NCBI GenBank assembly: GCA_019114415.1 | Contig: DXFO01000040.1 | Location: forward strand, 62,001 to 126,000 | DNA: 64,000 bases | Source of the DNA: Candidatus Gemmiger faecavium | GTDB taxonomy: Bacteria; Bacillota; Clostridia; Oscillospirales; Ruminococcaceae | Direction of reading: 5' to 3' | Shown: piece after piece, positions 58,501 to 64,000 of the stretch | Layout of the letters: every line of letters starts with the position of its first letter | Numbering within the stretch: the stretch's first letter is position 1 | Notes under the pieces: generated by a model | Told to the model about the DNA's origin: nothing | The model's input: the letters and a program-made list of their open reading frames with translations, nothing else | Database searches by the model: none | Program-made: the position numbers and the translations under genes

Positions 58501-59597
58501 AAGGCGAGAGGGAGATCCGTGTGGTGGTGGACAAGGACAAGGCCATGCGCCTTGGCCTGACCGTGGCCCAGGTATATGTCGAGCTGGCCCAGGCCCTGAC
58601 CAGCGAGACGGTCTCCACCTCCCTGACGGTGGGGGACGATACCTATACGGTGGAGATCGTGGACACCGAGAGCGTCCCCCAGCTGAACGACATTTTCAAT
58701 TATCCGTTTGAGACCACCAAGATGGACGAGGAGGGCAACTCCACCACCGAGACCCATACCCTGGGCGAGTTCGCCACCCGCAGCGAGGCCGCCGGCATGG
58801 CCAGCATCCAGCGTGAAAACCAGAGCCGGTATATCTCGGTCACGTCGGTCACGGAGGAGGGCTACAACACCTCCCTGCTGGCGCGGCAGGCTACGGAAAA
58901 GCTGCAGAATCTGTCTCTGCCCCAGGGCTGCACCTGGGAGCTGACCGGCGAGAGCACCCAGGTGAACGAGATGGTCTCCCAGATGGCCCAGATGCTTCTG
59001 CTGGCGCTGGTCCTGATCTATCTGGTCATGGTGGCCCAGTTCCAGAGCCTGCTGTCTCCCTTTATTGTTCTGTTCACGGTGCCGCTGGCCTTTACCGGCG
59101 GTATGATCGCTCTGGTGCTGTCCGGGGAGGATCTGTCCATCATGTCGCTGATGGGCTTTTTGGTGCTCATGGGCGTGGTCGTCAACAACGGCATCGTCTT
59201 TGTGGACTATACCAACCAGCTGCGCCAGGGCGGACTGGAACGCCGGGAAGCTCTGGTGGCCACCGGCAAGACCCGTATGCGCCCCATCCTGATGACAACC
59301 CTGACCACCGTGCTTGCCATGGTGACCATGCTGTTCAGCACCGACCCCGGCAGCGAGCTGGGCCGGGGTATGGCCATTGTCATCATCGGCGGCCTGGTCT
59401 ATGCCACGCTGATGACGCTGTTTGTGGTGCCGGTCATTTATGACCTGCTGTTCCGCCGCGCGCCGCGGGACGTGGACGTGGGCGACGACGGCATGGATGA
59501 CCTGCCCGATGACGCCGCCCAGTACCTGGCGGCCATGGCGGCCGAAAACGCCGCCGCAGGGGATGCTGCTGTGGAAGGAGGACAACCCATATGCTGA
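55503..59597 (+). CDS. RND-family efflux pump with a 300-residue coiled-coil insertion
   Basis: A 1364-residue pump of the HAE/SwrC type (usual length about 1030). First helix about 10-30; porter text FTLPYLVVVTTYPGASPEKVEEEL. At about residues 200-500, exactly where AcrB has the start of the PN2 subdomain, sits a Gln/Leu/Glu/Ala heptad-rich insert. After it comes ISTLAQLIAAQNFSMPAG (AcrB-like). The transmembrane relay shows GMLVDNSIVVIENIYR with its Asp, and the second half FLVLMGVVVNNGIVFVDY. It exports lipophilic or toxic compounds. The start at 55503 follows AAGAAGG. Its last 7 bases overlap tetR. Confidence 0.93.
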   Translation: MSKYSVKKPFTVLVGVVLVLVLGVVSLLGMNTDLLPSFTLPYLVVVTTYPGASPEKVEEELTRPLESSLGTVNGVENVTSTSSENFSMVMLEFAEDTDMDSAMVKTSTALNQLADTLPESSGTPMLMEITPDMMATEYIAVDKEDMDIYDLSAYVEETVVPTLERVNGVASVSATGLIEQMVEVRLDQQKIDEVDDRLLVQVSDRLAEAKQKLDDARKELEDSEDALVTGQAELDANRADLEAGRQELADQQAQTSEELAKASQQLDEAVAKVTALTTQLETAQALQKALQDELNGYLDGSEAEYQKISELLAKMDTDIDTILSSDEAFQAFLDQVNAYLDQLQGALPTPKPGEEPTLPDISLTEEELTYLLTLTQDGLAELQKIHARVGELRDQLAALPDQLAQLEAAKAAAESNMQKLRDAYTQLEQGKIAAAAGFGSGDAQLAYGQAALESVQSQLDSGKEQLESGREQLDEAYAEYEDAREEALSKANLDQLLDISTLAQLIAAQNFSMPAGYIQDGDEQYLLKVGDTFESVDELSGALLCNMEGIGDVRLSDVAQITVIDNAGETYGRVDGNQAVLLSVFKSSTASTSAVSDACNAALEEMTAADPTLHLTPIMDQGDYIRLILDSVMTNLIGGAILAIVVLALFLKDLRPTLVVAVSIPLSVLFAIVLMYFTGISLNMISLSGLALGIGMLVDNSIVVIENIYRLRNAGVPAPRAAVQGARQMSGAIISSTLTTVCVFLPLLFTDGLTRELLSDMALTIAYSLFASLIVALTVVPAAGSTLLSRVHPQRHPLFDRMLKGYDRMLRFCLRVKVVPLGLAVVLLAGSVWQVTRMGLVMIPEIGSNQMSMTMSVPEDTEPEDAFAMADQVMERVSGIEGIDTVGAMSSSSMTTAFAGLSDTTGQDLTNFSYYLLLTDEGSRDQARIRDEITAQTADLNCEVEVSSSSAADLSALSGSGVQVNIYGDDLDDLLQASEQVMAELQTIDGIGELSNGQEEGEREIRVVVDKDKAMRLGLTVAQVYVELAQALTSETVSTSLTVGDDTYTVEIVDTESVPQLNDIFNYPFETTKMDEEGNSTTETHTLGEFATRSEAAGMASIQRENQSRYISVTSVTEEGYNTSLLARQATEKLQNLSLPQGCTWELTGESTQVNEMVSQMAQMLLLALVLIYLVMVAQFQSLLSPFIVLFTVPLAFTGGMIALVLSGEDLSIMSLMGFLVLMGVVVNNGIVFVDYTNQLRQGGLERREALVATGKTRMRPILMTTLTTVLAMVTMLFSTDPGSELGRGMAIVIIGGLVYATLMTLFVVPVIYDLLFRRAPRDVDVGDDGMDDLPDDAAQYLAAMAAENAAAGDAAVEGGQPIC

Positions 59598-60208
59598 AAG
59601 AAGAGGAACGCCGGGAACGGGAACAGGCCATCTACCGGGCCGTGCTGCGGCTGGCAGGCAGCGGCGCCGACATTTCCCGCCTGCGGGTGCAGGAGATCGC
59701 CGCCGAAGCCGGCATGGGCAAAGGCACGGTGTACGAATACTTTGCCTCCAAGGATGAGATCCTGCACAGAATGACCTCCTACTGTATGGACAGTGAATTG
59801 TCCCGGGTGGAGGAACTGCTTGATCGCTGTACCACGCTGGACCGGGTGGAGCAGGCAATGACCGAGTATCTGCTGGACATGCACCGGACCCGGGGTGAAG
59901 TCTATTGGGTGCTTTCCCGGGCGCTGGCGGCCAAGGGCAGAAAATATCCCTGCACCTGGTCCCGTCTGCTGCGCGGGCGTCTGGAAAAATGCCTGAACCG
60001 TATGGTGGAGCGTTTGCAGAAGGCAGGGGAGATCGACCCTGCCCTGGATGCAGGATACTGTGTGTTTGTGCTGATCTCGGTCTTTATGATGCACGCCGTG
60101 GAGTTGGGCGTCCATGATGAACAAGGCCCGGCGGCGGAGGCGGTTTCGGCAAATGCACGGCGGATGCTGTCCCGTGCGCTGCGCCCCATGCCCGGAAATG
60201 ACTTGTAA
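59591..60208 (+). CDS. TetR-family repressor of the efflux operon
   Basis: A 205-residue regulator: N-terminal helix-turn-helix (RVQEIAAEAGMGKGTVYEYFASKDEIL, about 32-58) and an all-helical ligand domain. Its start overlaps the pump stop by 7 bases with GGAGGAC upstream, so the pump and its repressor are made together. It most likely binds the palindrome at 55330-55349, giving ligand-relieved autorepression. Confidence 0.92.
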   Translation: MLKEEERREREQAIYRAVLRLAGSGADISRLRVQEIAAEAGMGKGTVYEYFASKDEILHRMTSYCMDSELSRVEELLDRCTTLDRVEQAMTEYLLDMHRTRGEVYWVLSRALAAKGRKYPCTWSRLLRGRLEKCLNRMVERLQKAGEIDPALDAGYCVFVLISVFMMHAVELGVHDEQGPAAEAVSANARRMLSRALRPMPGNDL

Positions 60209-60335
60209 AACTTTGGTTTGGGAAGAGACTTTCATCATTCTTCCATACTATTTTCATTTTTGCGCGGTAAAATTGTAACCGAGTCAGGCCATGGCATGCA
60301 TGGCCGGTCCCAGACAAAGAGAGGCAGGAAATCAT

Positions 60336-62519
60336 ATGGAAAACGAAGAATTCGGCATTGCACCCCAGCCGGTCGGGCAGGAAATCCCCGACACGGATGC
60401 CGGGGCAGCTCCGGATGACGCACAGGATGCGCAGCCGGCGGAAGCTGTGCCCGCCCGCAAGACCCCCTTTGCCCGTTTCAAAGGCTCTTTTGGCCGCCGC
60501 GGGGAAAACCCCAAGGGCGGCAACTGGTTTGCCCGGCACAAAAAGCTCACGGTGCTGCTGGTCATTGTGGTGATCGCCGCCGTGGTGATCAACCGCATGA
60601 TGGCCGCGGCGGTCCCGGCTTCGGGGACTACCTACCAGTACGTGCGCACCACCACGCTGACCAAGACCAGCCTGGAAGATTCGGTCACCGTTACCGGAAC
60701 CGTGGCGTCGGGCAGCGAGGCCAGCGTCACCGTGGCGGACAACGCCAAGACCTACAAAGTAGCGTCCGTTGAGGTGGAAGTGGGCGACGAGGTGCAGGCC
60801 GGTGACGTGATCTGCACCCTGGATACCTCCGACCTGGAAAAGCAGATCGAAAGCGCGGAACTTTCCTACAGCGACACGCTGCAGTCGGCCCAGACGACCT
60901 ATGACCGTGCACTGGAAAGCTATGAGGTCGCCGCCGTCAAGCATGAAAACAACCTGATCGATCTGCAGGAGAACATCACCAAGGCGGATGAAAACCTGAC
61001 CAAGGCACAGGAAAATCTGGACAGCGCAAAGTCCTCCCGTGACTCGGCCCAGAACACCGTCAACAGCTGCCAGAACACCGTCAACTCGCTGCAGTCGGCC
61101 TACAATGCGGCCCAGGGCATTTCCAGCTATGTCTCCAGCTATGACATGGCCGCCGACGCCCTGAACAACGCTGCCGCGGCTCTGGACAGTGCCTACCAGA
61201 ACTACACCACCGCTTACATGAATTATACCGGCGCCGCCGACAAGGAGGCCGCCAAGCCCGCCCTGGAACAGGCGGTCCGGGCTTTGCAGAGCGCCTGGGA
61301 TGCCTACGGCAGCGGCACCATCGATACCACCACCAATGCCAGCATCAGCGCAACCAACCAGCGCACCGTCACCGGGACCATTGCGCCGGACGTAGCCAGC
61401 GTAAACAGCCAGCTGAACGGAACCGGCCTGTCTCTGAATGCCCCCACTGTTGATACCCTTATCAGCACTTTCAACACCGCGGCCGGCGCATTGCTGACCC
61501 AGGAAGGCGCCGTGACCAGCGGAACCGGCATGACCTATCAGCAGGTCATTGACACCTACAACCAGGCCCAGAGCCAGCTCACCGCCGCAAAGTCGGCGCT
61601 GACCCAGGCGGAGACCGCCATCACCACCGCCCAGACCCAGGTGGAGACCGCTGAAAGCCAGGTGGAGAGCGCCCACGACGCCTATGACACCGAGAAGAAC
61701 TCCACCACCCTGACCACGGCATGGCAGCAGGTGGAGGATGCCGAGACCCGGCTGGAACAGGCAAAGCGCGTTCCCGACACCCTGCAGACCCTGCGGGATA
61801 CCCTGGAGGACTGCACCCTGACCGCTACCATGAGCGGCACCATCACCGAGCTCAACGCCACGGTGGGCTCCGCCTGCACCGGCACGGTGGCCACCATCCA
61901 GAACACCGACGGCCTGACCGTGGAGGTCACCATCTCGGCCAACGACGTGGCCGACGTCAAGACCGGCATGGAGTGCTACATCACCAGCGACTCCACCGGC
62001 GACACCCGCATCAAGGGCACCCTGACCCAGATCGATCCCGTTGCCAATGAGCAGGGGACTTTCGGGGCCAAGGTCAAGGTGGATACGGCGGACAGCGGCC
62101 TGCTCATCGGCATTCAGGCCCAGGTGGAGATCCTGAAGAGCGTTACCGACAATGTTTTTGTGGTGCCCATCGACGCGGTGGCTACCGCGGAGGACGGCTC
62201 CAGCTATGTCTACCGCAAGACCGGCGGCGAGGGCGTGGACATGACCTTTGAACAGGTCACCGTCACCACCGGCGAGTCCAACGACTATTACGTGGAGATC
62301 TCGGGGGATAATCTGGCGGAAGGCGACGTCATCCGCTCTACCGCCGATCTGAGCGAGGGCATTGACACCGCCACCATCGACACCGATTCCCAGATGATGG
62401 TCACCATGGGCGGCATGGACGGCGCACCTGCCGAGGCTTCCGCCCGGATGCCCGCCGGCGGCGGGGAAGGCGGCCGCGGCGGCGGTGCCGTGGCCGTGGC
62501 GCCCGGCGGAGGCATGTGA
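60336..62519 (+). CDS. MacA/HlyD-type adaptor with very long helical hairpin
   Basis: A 727-residue membrane-fusion protein. An acidic cytoplasmic tail (1-70), one helix (71-86), a lipoyl half-motif (KVASVEVEVGDEVQAGDVICTLDT, about 138-162), a helical hairpin region of about 300 residues with heptads, the second lipoyl half (TMSGTITELNATVG) and beta-barrel/MP domains, then a Gly-rich tail (RMPAGGGEGGRGGG). It should connect to the MacB-like ABC downstream and perhaps to the RND pump. The ATG at 60336 has GAGGCAGGAA. A weak promoter (TAAAAT, 60268-60273) lies in the 127-base gap after tetR. Confidence 0.9.
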   Translation: MENEEFGIAPQPVGQEIPDTDAGAAPDDAQDAQPAEAVPARKTPFARFKGSFGRRGENPKGGNWFARHKKLTVLLVIVVIAAVVINRMMAAAVPASGTTYQYVRTTTLTKTSLEDSVTVTGTVASGSEASVTVADNAKTYKVASVEVEVGDEVQAGDVICTLDTSDLEKQIESAELSYSDTLQSAQTTYDRALESYEVAAVKHENNLIDLQENITKADENLTKAQENLDSAKSSRDSAQNTVNSCQNTVNSLQSAYNAAQGISSYVSSYDMAADALNNAAAALDSAYQNYTTAYMNYTGAADKEAAKPALEQAVRALQSAWDAYGSGTIDTTTNASISATNQRTVTGTIAPDVASVNSQLNGTGLSLNAPTVDTLISTFNTAAGALLTQEGAVTSGTGMTYQQVIDTYNQAQSQLTAAKSALTQAETAITTAQTQVETAESQVESAHDAYDTEKNSTTLTTAWQQVEDAETRLEQAKRVPDTLQTLRDTLEDCTLTATMSGTITELNATVGSACTGTVATIQNTDGLTVEVTISANDVADVKTGMECYITSDSTGDTRIKGTLTQIDPVANEQGTFGAKVKVDTADSGLLIGIQAQVEILKSVTDNVFVVPIDAVATAEDGSSYVYRKTGGEGVDMTFEQVTVTTGESNDYYVEISGDNLAEGDVIRSTADLSEGIDTATIDTDSQMMVTMGGMDGAPAEASARMPAGGGEGGRGGGAVAVAPGGGM

Positions 62520-62520
62520 T

Positions 62521-63270
62521 ATGGCAGAACATGACCGTACCTCTGTCCGCACCCCGCAGCGGCGTCTGCTCATCGACATGCAGGACATCCACAAGAGCTT
62601 TTACATCGGCAAACCCAACGAGCTGGAGATCCTGCACGGCATCGACCTGAAAGTCTGGGAAGGGGAATTTGTGGCCATTGTGGGCGAGTCCGGTTCGGGC
62701 AAGTCCACCCTGATGAACATCATCGGTGTGCTGGACAAACCCACCTCCGGACGCTATACCCTGAACGGCGTGGACATCCATGCCGCCGCCGACAACGAAC
62801 TGGCTGTCATCCGCAACCGTCAGATCGGCTTTGTGTTCCAGACCTACAACCTCATTGCCCGCCAGACGGCGCTGAAAAATGTGGAACTGCCCATGCTCTA
62901 TGCGGGGGTCCCCGGCGGGGAGCGCACCCGCCGCGCCACCGAGTGGCTGCGCCGGGTGGGCATGGCCGAACGGATGCGCCACCAGCCCAACGAGTTGTCC
63001 GGCGGCCAGAAGCAGCGCGTTGCCATTGCCCGGGCCATGGTCAACGACCCGGCCATCATTCTGGCCGACGAGCCCACCGGCGCCCTGGACAGCCAGACCA
63101 GCCGGGTGGTCATGGACCTGTTCCATGAGATGAATGAAAAGTATCACAAGACCATTGTGCTCATCACCCACAACCAGACCCTGGCCGAGGAATGCCAGCG
63201 GGTGCTGACCCTGCTGGACGGCAAGATCATTGCGGAGAGAAAGGGGAGTGGCCGGCGTGGGGTTCTTTGA
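62521..63270 (+). CDS. MacB/LolD-type ABC transporter ATPase
   Basis: A 249-residue ATPase: Walker [11 protein letters not shown] loop FVFQTYNL, signature LSGGQKQR, Walker [14 protein letters not shown] loop [11 protein letters not shown]. This is the separate-ATPase form of MacB-like mechanotransducing exporters. The ATG directly follows the adaptor stop (one base between). Its last 14 bases overlap the permease start. Confidence 0.93.
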   Translation: MAEHDRTSVRTPQRRLLIDMQDIHKSFYIGKPNELEILHGIDLKVWEGEFVAIVGESGSGKSTLMNIIGVLDKPTSGRYTLNGVDIHAAADNELAVIRNRQIGFVFQTYNLIARQTALKNVELPMLYAGVPGGERTRRATEWLRRVGMAERMRHQPNELSGGQKQRVAIARAMVNDPAIILADEPTGALDSQTSRVVMDLFHEMNEKYHKTIVLITHNQTLAEECQRVLTLLDGKIIAERKGSGRRGVL

Positions 63271-64000
63271 AAATATCTCGCTGGCCCTTGCCAGCCTGCG
63301 GGGCAACAAGCTGCGCAGCCTTCTCACCATGCTGGGCATCATCATCGGTATTGCGGCGGTCATTGCCATCGAGACCATCGGCGGCAGCATGACCGGCGCA
63401 GTCACCGATTCCATGAGCGGCATGGGCGTCAACAACATCACCGTCAGCCTGACCCAGAAAAGCAGCGACGACGAGATGGGAACCACCGCCATGGACGTTA
63501 CCCTGCGCTGGTTCATGGACTCCACCCCCTCGGACGAGGACCTGATGACCGACGAAATGATCGAGGAATATCAGGCAGCCTTCCCCGACAAGGTGTCTGC
63601 CATCCAAAAGACGGTGTCGGTGGGACAGGCCACCCTGCAAAAATACGGCGATGCCGACACCACCATCACCGCCAGCGTCAGCGGCGCCAACCGCGCCGTG
63701 CTGGACGGCATTGCCGACGACACCCCGCTCCTGACCGGCCGCTGGCTCAACGACGGGGACGGCGACCGCCGCATCTGCAACGTTTCCAGCAAGTTCGTGG
63801 AGCAGACCATGGGCTGCTCCGACGCCGAGGCGGTGGGCCGCAGCGTCACCCTGACCATCAACGAAATGCCCTACACCTTCTATGTGGCGGGGGTGTATGA
63901 GTACGACGACAGCAGCAGCTACATGTTCGGCAGCATCGACGACGACAGCATCCAGACCACGGTCTATATCCCCATGGACACGGCCCGGGCCATCACCTCC
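63257..64000 (+). CDS. MacB-like FtsX-family permease (5' part, cut by window end)
   Basis: The first 248 codons of a MacB-type permease: N-terminal helix with SLRGNKLRSLLTMLGIIIGIAAVIAI, then the MacB periplasmic core domain (NITVSL..., AFPDKVSAIQKTVS). I take the GTG at 63257 as start (GGGGAG eight bases upstream); an in-frame GTG at 63248 is the alternative. It pairs with the ATPase and adaptor. The stop and the remaining helices lie beyond the window. Confidence 0.88.
   Translation, partial: MGFFENISLALASLRGNKLRSLLTMLGIIIGIAAVIAIETIGGSMTGAVTDSMSGMGVNNITVSLTQKSSDDEMGTTAMDVTLRWFMDSTPSDEDLMTDEMIEEYQAAFPDKVSAIQKTVSVGQATLQKYGDADTTITASVSGANRAVLDGIADDTPLLTGRWLNDGDGDRRICNVSSKFVEQTMGCSDAEAVGRSVTLTINEMPYTFYVAGVYEYDDSSSYMFGSIDDDSIQTTVYIPMDTARAITS

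Noticed and set aside
55386..59858. 1490-codon open frame on the minus strand
   Set aside because: Antisense shadow of the RND pump; His/Gly/Gln-rich composition without any fold signature.
60084..62594. 836-codon open frame on the minus strand
   Set aside because: Antisense shadow of the adaptor gene; Gly/Val/His-rich with no recognisable domain.

Overview
The window comes from a high-GC, Gram-positive-type gut Firmicute, most like the Oscillospirales/Ruminococcaceae (Faecalibacterium, Gemmiger, Subdoligranulum relatives). This rests on strong G/C third-position bias combined with clostridial gene content: lipoproteins with lipoboxes, an ECF folate transporter behind a THF riboswitch, BMP-type nucleoside ABC genes, GreA next to LysRS, TTGACA/TATAAT promoters and AGGAGG ribosome sites. 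The species is inferred, not proven. No rRNA, tRNA, CRISPR array, prophage or full insertion sequence was seen.

Layout. 1-1.8 kb: a BceRS-like two-component system on the minus strand. 2-4.3 kb: two G3E/CobW-type GTPases, the first with a roughly 100-residue His/Asp/Cys-rich metal-binding stretch. 4.4-15.7 kb: a surface glycan region, with two glycosyltransferases on plus facing a nine-gene minus operon (two ABC-2 exporters, GT2, GT4, HtrL-like, pyruvyl transferase, Fe-S reductase-like protein). 15.9-18.5 kb: a TetM/EF-G-like GTPase fused to a Rae1/YacP-type NYN nuclease domain. 18.6-24.8 kb: an AGCS amino-acid symporter, a small zinc-ribbon membrane protein, and a MarR-controlled heterodimeric ABC exporter. 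24.8-25.6 kb: a DUF3793 gene behind a promoter with two GTTAGC-N4-GCTAAC palindromes and an internal terminator.

25.7-33.3 kb: a MITE-like element followed by a six-gene operon (response regulator, lipoprotein, lipoprotein, histidine kinase, membrane protein, lipoprotein). Its three lipoproteins are paralogues sharing a Cys3His motif; this is the best candidate for an undescribed system. 33.6-34.6 kb: a membrane-anchored amidase. 34.7-42.1 kb: a six-gene minus operon (MBOAT acyltransferase, SGNH-like protein, glycan biosynthesis protein, flippase, GNAT, HflX).

42.2-44.8 kb: greA and a lysS fused to a C-terminal tRNA-binding OB domain. 45-47.7 kb: NAD(P)HX dehydratase and a sirtuin (divergent) and a HAD hydrolase. 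47.8-49.5 kb: THF riboswitch, terminator, folT and an HD-domain gene. 49.8-55.1 kb: a BMP nucleoside-type ABC transporter behind a structured leader ending in a terminator. 55.3-64 kb: an efflux locus made of a promoter with a 20-bp palindrome, an attenuator-like leader, a giant RND pump with an inserted coiled coil, TetR, a MacA-like adaptor, a MacB-like ATPase and a permease cut by the window end.

Recurring themes are envelope building and sensing (glycan export, acylation, two-component systems, lipoproteins, efflux) and control of expression inside mRNA leaders (at 24.9, 48.0, 49.9 and 55.4 kb).
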